Assembly (NCBI GenBank): GCA_964293305.1
Contig: CAXYYO010000019.1
Location: 1 to 62,678, forward strand
Direction: 5' to 3'
Origin: CALAGJ01 sp964293305
GTDB taxonomy: Bacteria > Bacteroidota > Bacteroidia > Chitinophagales > Chitinophagaceae
Length of the DNA stretch: 62,678 nt
In this document: positions 36,559 through 45,164 of the stretch, piece by piece
Layout of the letters: each line of letters begins with the position of its first letter
How positions within the stretch are numbered: position 1 is the first letter of the stretch
The notes under the pieces: generated by a model
Told to the model about the DNA's origin: nothing
The model's database searches: none
What the model saw: the letters and a program-made list of their open reading frames with translations, nothing else
Translations under genes and position numbers: made by a program

Positions 36559-37674
36559 ATGTTTCAAAAAAAATACAGACTTTTTCTTCTCTTATTATGG
36601 TTTCTTATACAAATCATCCTGTTGATTCATTTTGGCATCATTAGCACAAAGGAAGCAACCAAATACTTTTATGAAGCTGAATTCTTTAAAACACACCATC
36701 ATTTTTCAGAGTCAAGATACATTTTCTATTCAGCATATATCTTTTTACATTCCTTTTTTAGAGATCAATATGCTACATCAATTTTTTTATACATCTTACA
36801 ATTAACTTTTAATCTTGCGGGACTCTTCGCCATTATAAGACTTACCAGCCATATCACAGGTAATAAGCTATCTGGCATTATTGCCGGCTTTCTTTTACTA
36901 CTAGCCTTTAACTGGCAGTTTTGGACTATATACCTCTATACCGAATCTCTTTTTTGCAACTATATCCTACTGTTTTGTTCTTTCTATTTTGTGCCAATTT
37001 CTAATAAAAAATTAAACAGGTTATTACTTATACTGTTATTTGTTTTAATCATCTTTACAAGGCCACATGGCCTTCTCTTACTCCTGCCACTTTGTGTTAT
37101 ATCAATCTTCAAACTATATCTTGAAAAAAAATATTTGAAACTGGCAGCGCTCATAGTTTTATTAGGTATAACAACTGCAATAACAATCCATCATTTCTCC
37201 AATAAAAATTCAGGCTTTGATTTTGCTAAGCCGATTGCTGAGAGCAGTGTGCTTTGCTATATAAAAACAGAATCGTTAGAAGCGGTTAATATCGAGTCTG
37301 ATAATTCTTTTAGTTTTTTGATGCTATATATTTACAATTATCCAAAGCAGTTTTTTTACTTGTCTGCTCAAAAATTTTTATCCTATTGGGGGCTAACAAG
37401 AAGTTACTACTCTCCTCTCCAAAACTCATGGATAGTTTGCTATTACTATACAGCTTATTTTTTTGCACTAATAGGCATTTATACCTTATGGCGGAAAAAT
37501 AAAATCTTTACGATCTTCGTCATTTCGCTTTTTTTCTTTTTTACTATTAGCGTTATATTTACCTGTGATGACTGGAGTAATAGGTTTAATATGCCCATCA
37601 TACCGTTTGTTCTCTTGCTAGCTGCTTATGGATTAATTGAATATATACAAATACTTAAGCAACCAAATGAATAA
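36559..37674 (+). CDS. Second GT-C-like polytopic membrane protein
   Basis: 371 residues from ATG 36559 (a TTG at 36511 would add 16). About ten TMs, with a first extracytoplasmic loop 'KEATKYFYEAEFFKTHHHF' and 'FNWQFWTIYLYTESLFCNY', which are common in bacterial mannosyl-/arabinosyltransferase-like GT-C proteins; the acidic catalytic pair is not clear. It overlaps the pseudogene that follows and likely belongs to the same transcript as the 34973 gene. Confidence 0.7.
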   Translation: MFQKKYRLFLLLLWFLIQIILLIHFGIISTKEATKYFYEAEFFKTHHHFSESRYIFYSAYIFLHSFFRDQYATSIFLYILQLTFNLAGLFAIIRLTSHITGNKLSGIIAGFLLLLAFNWQFWTIYLYTESLFCNYILLFCSFYFVPISNKKLNRLLLILLFVLIIFTRPHGLLLLLPLCVISIFKLYLEKKYLKLAALIVLLGITTAITIHHFSNKNSGFDFAKPIAESSVLCYIKTESLEAVNIESDNSFSFLMLYIYNYPKQFFYLSAQKFLSYWGLTRSYYSPLQNSWIVCYYYTAYFFALIGIYTLWRKNKIFTIFVISLFFFFTISVIFTCDDWSNRFNMPIIPFVLLLAAYGLIEYIQILKQPNE

Positions 37675-38355
37675 CTCAAAAAACATATACCCTTTAGAAA
37701 TTGTAAATGGTTTTATCTTTCTGCAAGTATTTTACTATCTGTATTTCTGTTCTTCATGCAGAAAATAAATATCACCATTTATAAAAAATTAATATTGTTT
37801 TGTATTGCCTATGTTATTGTCATTATTATTTACAGATACAATTTTGCAGACCATAATTATGACGAATTTAAAATAACTATTTTTCGTCTGGATGCTATTG
37901 CCTACGGCTTGATTGCTGCAGCAATACATAGATACCATCCCACATTTTTCAAAGGGAAAGCCATGCCATTAATTACAATAGCACTATTAATTAGCGGTAT
38001 TCTATTGTTTCTACTTGCCTCAAAAATCGGCATTTACTATTCCTAGTACTATCTAATCATGGGAGTAGGTCTGGCTCTTAGTCTGGTTGTAATGAGAAAC
38101 ATGAACGATTTCTTTGTAGAAAGGTTTTACCATGTGATACCAATTTTTTTTAGTAAGATTTCCTACTCTATGTATCTTGTTAATTTACCCGTCATAGCTC
38201 TTATAAAAAAGTATTTGTTATCGGGCAGAGAATTTAATTTCACTATTCGAGTTTGTGTATCGTTTCTAATAATAACGATTGTTTCTTTTGCTTGTCACTA
38301 TTTTATTGAAACTCCAATTTTAAAACTTCGTGACATGCTAATTAAAATATCATAA
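37675..38355 (+). pseudogene. Truncated acyltransferase-3 (OafA/YrhL-like) pseudogene
   Basis: One frame runs from 37675 to 38355 and reads as the C-terminal half of an acyltransferase-3 protein: 'KWFYLSASILL' resembles the family's EEWFYL segment, followed by 'TIFRLDAIAYGLIAA', and 'ISYSMYLVNLPV...HYFIETPILKLRD' at the end. The N-terminal half with the catalytic His is missing, and an in-frame TAG at 38044-38046 splits the rest. The two remaining ORFs (37756-38046 and 38059-38355) are therefore pieces of one dead gene. An intact one would O-acetylate surface glycan. Confidence 0.85.
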
Positions 38356-38396
38356 CAGATCAATTATTATTTTTTTCATAGATAATAAATGGACAT

Positions 38397-39443
38397 TTAA
38401 ATCCTTTTTAATAACCCCCTGCAAATATTCCCCGCTATCCCCGGCCCTTCATAAACAAAACCTGTCCATACCTGTACTAAGCTGGCACCCATATCTATTT
38501 TCTCTTTTGCGTCAGCGGCAGAAAAAATACCCCCACTGGCTACTAATGGAACGGTATGGCCCAGCTGTGTATGCAAATATTGTAGTACATGTGTAGATGG
38601 CGCTTTTACTGGCTTGCCACTCAATCCACCTGCGCCTATGGCTGTTATCTTTGCTGATGGTGTTTGCAAATTTGCCCTGCTGATGGTGGTGTTCGTTGCA
38701 ATAACGCCATCTAATTTTACAGTACTGGCAAGTGAAACAATATCGTCGAGTTGGGCTTTATGCAAGTCGGGTGCAATTTTCAACAAAATCGGTTTTGGCT
38801 TTTGCATACCTGCATTGATATGCTGTAGGTGTTGTATAATTTTAGTAAGTGCTTCTTTTTCTTGCAGAGCACGCAGACCCGGTGTGTTGGGGCTGCTCAC
38901 ATTCACTACAAAATAATCTACCGTATCATGCAATTCTTTGAAACATATTTCATAATCCCTCCATGCATCTTCATTTGGAGTTGTCTTATTCTTTCCAATA
39001 TTTCCACCCACAATCAAATCAGTAGTTGGCTGTTGTAAACGCCAATGTTCTAAGCGACCACGTATAGCTTTTACGCCATAATTATTAAACCCCATGCGGT
39101 TGATCAGTGCCTTATCTGCCGGAAGGCGAAACAATCGGGGCTTATCATTGCCCTGCTGTGGTTGTGGTGTCACTGTCCCTATCTCTACCGATCCAAAACC
39201 AAGACATCCCAATTCGGTAAGCCATCGTGCATTCTTGTCAAAGCCAGCAGCAAGGCCTACAGGGTTTTTAAAATTTAAACCCCAAATTGACTTTTCTAAA
39301 CTAGCATTCGTATAAGTAAATTGTTTACGAATTAACGACTGGATAAACCCAACAGAAACGCCCTGTTGCAATAAATACATGGAAAAATAATGTGCCTCCT
39401 CTGGCGACAATAAAAACAACAGATTTCTTAGCAACGCATACAT
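38397..39443 (-). CDS. pyrD: Dihydroorotate dehydrogenase (quinone), class 2
   Basis: 348 residues with the N-terminal membrane-associating helix ('MYALLRNLLFLLSPEEAHYF'), FMN-site 'VGLAAGFDKNA', 'NRMGFNNYG', 'VNVSSPNTPGL' (catalytic Ser region) and 'GAGGLSGKPVKAPSTH'. Oxidises dihydroorotate to orotate with quinone in pyrimidine synthesis. It is preceded on the minus strand by TATCTTCG and CCGC-ATG, the same promoter layout as the ABC-F gene. Confidence 0.95.
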   Translation of the reverse strand: MYALLRNLLFLLSPEEAHYFSMYLLQQGVSVGFIQSLIRKQFTYTNASLEKSIWGLNFKNPVGLAAGFDKNARWLTELGCLGFGSVEIGTVTPQPQQGNDKPRLFRLPADKALINRMGFNNYGVKAIRGRLEHWRLQQPTTDLIVGGNIGKNKTTPNEDAWRDYEICFKELHDTVDYFVVNVSSPNTPGLRALQEKEALTKIIQHLQHINAGMQKPKPILLKIAPDLHKAQLDDIVSLASTVKLDGVIATNTTISRANLQTPSAKITAIGAGGLSGKPVKAPSTHVLQYLHTQLGHTVPLVASGGIFSAADAKEKIDMGASLVQVWTGFVYEGPGIAGNICRGLLKRI

Positions 39444-39447
39444 GCGG

Positions 39448-39455
39448 CGAAGATA
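39448..39455 (-). promoter_or_regulatory. -7 box variant (TATCTTCG) for pyrD
   Basis: TAnnTTCG four bp upstream of the ATG, matching the variant used by the ABC-F gene. Confidence 0.4.
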
Positions 39456-39504
39456 GGGTTGGGAGATGGATGATTGAAAATTGAGAATTGATTGATGATA
39501 GGTG

Positions 39505-39577
39505 TATCATTTTAAATTATAAATTTTTACTTTCCAGAAATCATTTTAATACAATAAAACCCTTCGGGCAATGATTA
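39505..39577 (-). repeat. Interspersed repeat family 2, copy c (inverted)
   Basis: Read on the minus strand: AATCATTGCCC, GA, AGGG, then AAAATGATTTC and AATTTAAAATGAT, the block order of copy a. Confidence 0.45.
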
Positions 39578-39756
39578 TGCACAACTATTTATCTCAAATG
39601 AATCTAAGTAAATACCTACATTATTAATCATTGTGATGGAGGCACGACAGAGCAAATTAAAAATACAACATCAGAAAATTTTAAAATAACTATGTGATTC
39701 GGGTTAGAATGTCGAATCTATAAAAATAATAATGCAAATATGTACCCCAAATTATG
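39578..39756. other. Intergenic region, nothing recognised
   Basis: AT-rich, with no ORF, tRNA or terminator seen, between the two repeat elements upstream of coaD. Confidence 0.4.
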
Positions 39757-39900
39757 CTGTTGAATTTTCTTACAAAACCGAGATGCTGCATACCTATATA
39801 TTCAAGAACGATTTTTACATTTAATGATTTTTCAATCAAAAATTAACCTCAAACTCATATGTAAACTATCTTTCGACTTCTCATAACAAAGTCAGCAGCA
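39757..39900 (-). repeat. Interspersed repeat family 1, copy C (inverted)
   Basis: On the minus strand: GCTGACTTTGTTATGAGAAG, a TTTGAGGTTAATTTTTGATT block, and GGTATGCAGCATCTCGGTTT. It is the same order as A and B but on the opposite strand relative to them. Confidence 0.6.
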
Positions 39901-39970
39901 TCATCTGGAATAAAAACCAATATTTCCATTCTAATTTTCAACCATTACTTTTACTCCATAAAAATATTGC

Positions 39971-40450
39971 ATGGAGCGTGTTTGCTTATTTCCTGGCACT
40001 TTTGATCCTATTACTTTAGGACATATTGATATACTCAAAAGGGCACTGCCTTTGTTTGACAAAATTGTAGTCGGCATTGGGCAGAATTCCAGTAAAATCC
40101 CAATGTTTAGCATGGAACAAAGGATTGATTGGGTAAATGAGATTTTCAGAAATGAGAAAAAAGTAAGTGCTAGTTTTTACAATGGACTTACCATTCAATA
40201 CTGCAAAAAAATAAATGCACGTTTTATATTGAGGGGCATTCGCTTTGTAAGCGATTTTGAATATGAAAAAACAATAGCAGATGCTAATAGAAGTTTGGAT
40301 AGAACCATAGAAACAGTTTTTCTTACAGGCGAACCACAATACACATCTGTGGCCAGTACTATTGTAAGAGATATACTGCGAAACGGTGGCGATGCATCTT
40401 CATTTTTACCCCCGGAGGTAAATGCTACGTTGCTGAAAATACAGGCATAG
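39971..40450 (+). CDS. coaD: Phosphopantetheine adenylyltransferase
   Basis: 159 residues, normal CoaD length. 'FPGTFDPITLGHIDI' carries the TxGH-type nucleotidyl-transfer motif, with 'RGIRFVSDFEYE' and 'YTSVASTIVRDIL' as later conserved parts. Catalyses ATP + 4'-phosphopantetheine to dephospho-CoA. Its last 26 bp overlap the convergent mnmA gene. Confidence 0.95.
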   Translation: MERVCLFPGTFDPITLGHIDILKRALPLFDKIVVGIGQNSSKIPMFSMEQRIDWVNEIFRNEKKVSASFYNGLTIQYCKKINARFILRGIRFVSDFEYEKTIADANRSLDRTIETVFLTGEPQYTSVASTIVRDILRNGGDASSFLPPEVNATLLKIQA

Positions 40451-41546
40451 CACTGCGTTGTATAATGCCGCCTCCTATTACTTCATTGCCTTCATAAAAT
40501 ACTGCACTTTGACCGGGTGCAATACTTTTTGCCGGGTCATAAAAACGCACTTTTATATTGCCGGAGGCATCGTTGTATAAACTACTCAAACTACCACTAT
40601 CCTTATATCGAATTTTTGTAATAGCTTCCATGCCATCTGTTATGCCTTCATATTTTAACCAGTTCATTTTTGCTACCTGCATATCAGTACTTTGAAGGTC
40701 TGCTTCATCCCCCAGTACTACCGTATTTGAATGAGGGTCAATGGCTGTTACAAACACCGGGCGGCCCAGTGCTATATCCAAACCCTTACGCTGGCCAATG
40801 GTATAAAATGGATAACCCTTGTGTTTACCAATTTTATTTCCCGCAGTATCTGTAAACCAACCCCCGGCTACCTTTTCCTCTAAGCCATCCACACGGCGTT
40901 TTAGAAAACCCCTGTAGTTGTTATCTGGCACAAAACAAATTTCATAACTCTCCGATTTTTTAGCCAGTTCTGGGTAGCCATAATCATGCGCCATTTGCCT
41001 AATGGCTGTTTTACGAAAATTGCCAAGTGGCAATAAGGTGCGGCTGAGTAAATCCTGCTGCAAACCCCATAGCACATAGCTTTGATCCTTTGTATCGTCC
41101 AAACCTTTACTAATAGTATAGCGGCCATTTGGTGCATGTACAATATTTGCATAATGACCGGTGGCTATAAATTCACAGTCCATCAAATCTGCTCTTTTTA
41201 GGAGTGCTCTCCATTTAATATGCGTATTGCACATTACACAAGGGTTTGGAGTGCGGCCTGCCAAATATTCATCCACAAAATTCTCTATTACAAAGTCGCC
41301 AAACTCCTCCCTAATATCTAAAATAAAATGAGGAAATCCATGCTGCACAGCAGCGGCACGGGCATCATTAAAACTATCTAAATTACAACATCCCGTTTCT
41401 TTACTACTACCACCGGCACTGGCATAATCCCAGGTTTTCATGGTAATACCAATTACTTCATATCCCTCATGGTGGAGCATAAGCGCTGCCACAGTACTAT
41501 CAATACCGCCGCTCATAGCTACCAAAACTTTTCCTTTACGGCTCAT
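40425..41546 (-). CDS. mnmA: tRNA-specific 2-thiouridylase MnmA
   Basis: 373 residues from ATG 41546. PP-loop 'AMSGGIDSTVAAL' (about 10-22), catalytic 'NPCVMCNTHIKW' (about 102-113), and the second catalytic Cys in 'EICFVPDNNYRGFL' (about 200). It thiolates U34 of tRNA Glu, Gln and Lys. The longer frame to 41597 lacks support, while TATCTTTG at 41560-41567 on the minus strand fits the shorter start. Confidence 0.95.
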   Translation of the reverse strand: MSRKGKVLVAMSGGIDSTVAALMLHHEGYEVIGITMKTWDYASAGGSSKETGCCNLDSFNDARAAAVQHGFPHFILDIREEFGDFVIENFVDEYLAGRTPNPCVMCNTHIKWRALLKRADLMDCEFIATGHYANIVHAPNGRYTISKGLDDTKDQSYVLWGLQQDLLSRTLLPLGNFRKTAIRQMAHDYGYPELAKKSESYEICFVPDNNYRGFLKRRVDGLEEKVAGGWFTDTAGNKIGKHKGYPFYTIGQRKGLDIALGRPVFVTAIDPHSNTVVLGDEADLQSTDMQVAKMNWLKYEGITDGMEAITKIRYKDSGSLSSLYNDASGNIKVRFYDPAKSIAPGQSAVFYEGNEVIGGGIIQRSAMPVFSAT

Positions 41547-41559
41547 ATACAAATTTGTG

Positions 41560-41567
41560 CAAAGATA
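41560..41567 (-). promoter_or_regulatory. -7 box (TATCTTTG) for mnmA
   Basis: Perfect TAnnTTTG, 13 bp upstream of ATG 41546 on the minus strand. Confidence 0.5.
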
Positions 41568-41849
41568 GGAGAATGGTGAGGGTAGGTGCAGATGCATGGG
41601 CTAGCTGTTTGCCTAAACTGTGCTGCCTTATACCCAAATTGGAGAAAATTCCACATAATAAATTTTATGATAGTGTTTGATGTAGGTATGTTCTGAGCTT
41701 ATACCCACTGGGCGGGCTCTACAACACAATTACTCGCTACACTCCAAGCTTTTAGTTTCAAATGAAGCAATGCTAAATGCATGAATATCCAATAAAAATT
41801 ACGCTCCCAATTTCTCACACAAATTTCGATTGACAGTGCTTTAGCACGG
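41568..41849. other. Intergenic region, nothing recognised
   Basis: No ORF, hairpin with a T-run or tRNA is visible. It is followed by repeat family 1 copy D. Confidence 0.4.
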
Positions 41850-41970
41850 GCCCATTGAATTTGGAGTTTGTGATTGATTTTTGGATGAAATACATGAATT
41901 TCTCCAGGTCAATAATTTTACTTCAATACTTAACTATGCTGCATTTCGATATTTCTATAAAAGTCAAGTG
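41850..41970 (+). repeat. Interspersed repeat family 1, copy D (partial)
   Basis: Retains the central and 3' blocks (TTTGTGATTGATTTTTGGAT then GAAATA; CTTAACTATGCTGCATTTCG followed by ATAAAAGTCAAG), but the leading AAGTTGAAAG block is not recognisable. Confidence 0.5.
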
Positions 41971-42007
41971 TAAAATTGATTTTTTTGCATTTTAGTATTC
42001 ATCCCTC

Positions 42008-42685
42008 TCAATTTTTAAAAAAGTAGTTTATACCAACCCCGATTGGATTTGAACCATGTCTAAACCTATCATTCTGTTCTGGAAAAGTTTGAAGAACTTG
42101 TTGTGTTGTTAACTCAGTAAAAAGGGTATGGTAGCTAATTCTACATCCAAATCTATCTGTTGCTTTATATCGAATAAAAAGTCCTCCATTAAGTGTTCCA
42201 ATATCATTTGCGCCTACTAGTAAAACATTCAATTTTGTTGGACTGGCAGGAGCCACAATTGATGAACCATTTGAAATAAAACTTGGCGAACCAGTTGGCC
42301 CAAACGAAAACCCGATGGCATCTAAATTAAACCCTACCTGAATCTTTTCTGAAATATTATACCCAAAATTTACAAAAGCATTAATTGAATACAGCGCAGG
42401 CTTGGGTGCAAATAGTGAATCTTCATTAGGCGTTTCATACAAACTTGGTGGGGCCGAAGTAAAATATATATCCTTTCCAAAATATCCGAGAAATCTTACC
42501 CCAGTACCTACAAATATATTCTTAAATACCTTTTTTGATTTGCTCAAACTCCAATCTTTATAGTAGCCGGTGGTTATTATTTGTTCCTTATTCCCAAAAC
42601 CAAGTCCAAGATCAACATAACTTTGATTTTGGGCAAATGATAGCGTTGAATTTATTAGCAGAATCGTTATTATTATTATTCTCAT
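42008..42685 (-). CDS. Exported beta-barrel-like hypothetical protein
   Basis: 225 residues. Signal peptide to about 18 ('LSFAQ'), then amphipathic beta segments with repeated aromatic/Gly patterns ('SYVDLGLGFGNKEQIITTGY', 'FVGTGVRFLGYF', 'YSINAFVNFGYNISEKIQV') and a C-terminal 'GVGINYFFKN', resembling a small outer-membrane barrel. It follows thioredoxin by 3 bp, so it is the last gene of the ECF-sigma associated transcript. Confidence 0.75.
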   Translation of the reverse strand: MRIIIITILLINSTLSFAQNQSYVDLGLGFGNKEQIITTGYYKDWSLSKSKKVFKNIFVGTGVRFLGYFGKDIYFTSAPPSLYETPNEDSLFAPKPALYSINAFVNFGYNISEKIQVGFNLDAIGFSFGPTGSPSFISNGSSIVAPASPTKLNVLLVGANDIGTLNGGLFIRYKATDRFGCRISYHTLFTELTTQQVLQTFPEQNDRFRHGSNPIGVGINYFFKN

Positions 42686-42688
42686 ATA

Positions 42689-43135
42689 CTATTTTGTTAT
42701 AAATTTTTGACCCAGTGTAATCAGTTCATCTGGGTTGTGGTAACCAGCTGTTTGTGATACTATATTGCCATCACCGTCAATGAAAAGCAAAGTAGGATAA
42801 CCTGTTATTTTATATTTTTTTGCAAGCGTAGCTCCATCTCCCACTTCACCGTTAAAGGACACATTAATAAAGTTTTTATTGTAAAAACTTCCTACCTTAG
42901 TATTTGCAAAAGTATATTTTTTGAGTTGTTTACAAGGTCCACACCAAGTGGCATAAATGTCTAAGAAGATTAATTTATTTTCTTTTTTTGCAAGGTTCAA
43001 AGCAGCATCCCAACTACCGTTATGAAACTGAATACCACCTTCTGTGTCCGATTCGAAATCCACTCTTGGATTTATAAAGGCATATACAGCCACTAATACA
43101 ATGGCTGTAATTGCTATTGATATTATGTTTTTCAT
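42689..43135 (-). CDS. Membrane-anchored thioredoxin-family protein
   Basis: 148 residues. An N-terminal hydrophobic anchor (about 5-21), then a thioredoxin fold with active site 'YATWCGPCKQL' (Cys65 and Cys68) and cis-Pro in 'GYPTLLFID'. Likely faces the periplasm as a disulfide reductase. Its ATG overlaps the YceI stop by one base (TAATG), so the two are translationally coupled. Confidence 0.9.
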   Translation of the reverse strand: MKNIISIAITAIVLVAVYAFINPRVDFESDTEGGIQFHNGSWDAALNLAKKENKLIFLDIYATWCGPCKQLKKYTFANTKVGSFYNKNFINVSFNGEVGDGATLAKKYKITGYPTLLFIDGDGNIVSQTAGYHNPDELITLGQKFITK

Positions 43136-43737
43136 TATTTCTTTCTATTTAATTCCATATTGATATTAATATCTACTTCATCACCAACTACAGTTTTTGC
43201 TGCCCAACTTCCCGTTCCTACTCCATAGTCATTTCTGTTGATTGTAAGTTTTGCATTTAACCCTAAAATAATTGTTCCCTTCATCATTGGGTGCTCCATT
43301 TCGCCTGTAATTTTTAGCGGTAAGATAACGTCTTTTGTAATGTCTTTAATTGTCAGTTTACCATGCACCATATATTCATTTTCAGATTTCTTTTCAATTT
43401 GGGTTGATTTAAAAGTCATATTTGGAAATGCTTTAGCATTAAAAAAGTCCTCAGATTGCAAATGTTTGTCTCTCTTGCTATCATTTGTATTTACACTATT
43501 GATAGCAATAGTAAAACTACCACTACTTCCTTTTAAATTGGCGGGGTCAAAGTTAAAATTACCATCAAAAGTTGAGAAATTTCCTGTTACGGCTGAGAAG
43601 AAGTGATTTACAGAGAAATTGACAGAAGTATGCGATTTGTCTAATTTCCACATCGTTGCAGATTGTGCGTTTGCAGTAAATGCAAACATTACGCTTAGCA
43701 AAACAGCAATTCCGAATTTTTTGTTTGTTGAAACCAT
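43135..43737 (-). CDS. YceI-family periplasmic lipocalin-like protein
   Basis: 200 residues from ATG 43737, chosen because it opens a clean signal peptide ('MVSTNKKFGIAVLL', cleavage after 'FTANAQ'). The YceI fold shows 'LDKSHTSVNFSVNHFF', 'GNFSTFDGNFNFDP' and 'MTFKSTQIEKKSENEYMVHG'. Family members bind isoprenoids such as polyisoprenyl lipids; the ligand here is not known. First of three tightly packed genes downstream of the sigma factor. Confidence 0.9.
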   Translation of the reverse strand: MVSTNKKFGIAVLLSVMFAFTANAQSATMWKLDKSHTSVNFSVNHFFSAVTGNFSTFDGNFNFDPANLKGSSGSFTIAINSVNTNDSKRDKHLQSEDFFNAKAFPNMTFKSTQIEKKSENEYMVHGKLTIKDITKDVILPLKITGEMEHPMMKGTIILGLNAKLTINRNDYGVGTGSWAAKTVVGDEVDININMELNRKK

Positions 43738-43857
43738 TGTAGATAAATTTAATATTATAGTTGCCATTATTGACAAACTATACCTTTATTCCAAAGGTTT
43801 GAGTTAATCACCCAAAAAAAGAAAAAATTTTAAATTATTTTTTACATCGGTCGCTTT

Positions 43858-44048
43858 TCTCATAATGAGTAGGGCAAGCAACATGTACACCACTACAAAA
43901 TACAAATCAAGCACCGGCATGTAGTCGTAGAAGTTTAACAATATTTACATTCGGAGAAAAACAAACAAATATTGATTGGCATTTTTTCCACCTTCCCGTG
44001 TCCGCATTTTGGACAAATAATTATTGATTTAAGATTTATGTTTTTCAT
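43858..44048 (-). pseudogene. Degenerate GDCCVxC zinc-ribbon protein gene
   Basis: A 37-codon ORF (43935-44048) starting inside the sigma-factor 3' end reads 'MKNINLKSIIICPKCGHGKV' and then 'NICLFFSECKYC'. This is the N-terminal part of small GDCCVxC metal-binding proteins (CPxCGH ... CxFFxECxxC). A stop then interrupts it. In the neighbouring frame (+1 shift) the rest is recognisable: the GDCCVxCSYG motif appears as G-A-stop-F-V-F-C-S-G, followed by V-A-C-P. A frameshift and a stop have thus killed the gene. Intact homologues sit in heavy-metal loci. Confidence 0.65.
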
Positions 44049-44577
44049 ATTCTTCTTTCACACGTCTAATCTGTTCTACACACTTGTGTTTTTGATTTTG
44101 AGCATTATGTTTTGTTGAGTAACCATATTCCTTTTGTATCTGTTCGATGGCTTTTTCTTTAAAAAACATATCGTAAATTAATCCTTGACAATGTTTTGTT
44201 ATTTTGTGAATGAAGGTTTGAAGTTTGTCTGTATAGGATTTTTCTTGTTCTATGGCAAGGTTAATTTCTTCATAATAATTTGTATCGTTGATGTTTTTAT
44301 ATCCTGCATCTCTATAAGCATTTCTTAATCTTTTGAGCCAAAGATTTTTAGAAATTGCCATGATATAAGTTTTCAAAGAAGCTGTTAATTGAAAATCGTC
44401 TTGGCGTAGTTTTTCCAGAAGTATCATCATGGTATCTTGAAAGATATCCTCTGCATCTTCTGTAAGCCCATTGTTGTTTGTAACAAACCAGTTTATCATA
44501 CCGAAATACTGCTTATAAAGTATTCCAAAAGCATTATTACTTTCTCCTTTGAGGTCGGCTATTATTGCTGTTGTCAT
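44029..44577 (-). CDS. ECF-type RNA polymerase sigma factor
   Basis: 182 residues. Region 2 is seen in 'FGILYKQYFGMINWFV' and 'EDAEDIFQDTMMILLEKLRQ', with 'TYIMAISKNLWLKRLR' as region 2.4; the region 4 helix-turn-helix is at 'IEQIQKEYGYSTKHNAQN'. No anti-sigma gene is adjacent. Directly downstream come the broken GDCCVxC gene, YceI, thioredoxin and a barrel protein, so these may be its regulon. No -33/-7 of an ECF promoter could be assigned. Confidence 0.88.
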   Translation of the reverse strand: MTTAIIADLKGESNNAFGILYKQYFGMINWFVTNNNGLTEDAEDIFQDTMMILLEKLRQDDFQLTASLKTYIMAISKNLWLKRLRNAYRDAGYKNINDTNYYEEINLAIEQEKSYTDKLQTFIHKITKHCQGLIYDMFFKEKAIEQIQKEYGYSTKHNAQNQKHKCVEQIRRVKEEYEKHKS

Positions 44578-45031
44578 CTAGTTTTTACTGTTTATTAATA
44601 TTCCAGTGGCTCAAAAAAACACATATAAGTGTAGACCATCAAAGAATCAAGATGAATATGTAAAATTATGTAAAAGATATAACAAATTTAGTAGTCCATT
44701 ACTAGCATTCGAAAAATATTAGGTATGCATTTTTATAAAAATTTGATGGGCTTATTTTGGCTCTAATGAACTTTAGGTGCATCCATATTTTATAAAAATA
44801 AAAGACGGTACTTGTAGTGGTTATTAAATCCGTTTTGGTCGATGATATTTATGATAAAGTGTAGGTTTAATTCAAAAATTTTCAGCCCGTACTATTAGAA
44901 AATTTGAGGAGAAAAGTCTTGCCAAAATCAATCTTGCAAACCATCAGCGAACTTAAAAGTCAAAACAGAATTCTTCCTTACACCAAGAAATAGGAATTCC
45001 ACACAACCTACAAAATAGAACCCCTCTGAAT
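44578..45031. other. Intergenic region before accessory block 1
   Basis: No intact gene. From about 44960 the plus strand contains a short open stretch that continues into the E repeat (next entry). Confidence 0.4.
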
Positions 45032-45136
45032 GGCCCAGCGTTCTTGAACAATGGATATCCAAAAACTCCAATTCATTTTATGATTACTGGTTCTAATGAT
45101 ACTAAATGACTCTTTTGCCGGGGCCTTTGGCTATCC
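45032..45136 (+). repeat. Direct repeat E, copy 1 (105 bp, left edge of block 1)
   Basis: Same length as copy 2 at 48982-49086 and similar end to end, with long shared runs (ATTCATTTTATGAT, and TACTAAATGACTCTTTTGCC then GGGGCC). Read in one frame both encode a similar peptide end: here 'LNGPAFLNNGYPKTPIHFM' then 'ITGSNDTK', stop. This suggests remnants of the same former gene. Confidence 0.7.
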
Positions 45137-45164
45137 TTATTATTGTTATTCATTCGCCCTAGTA

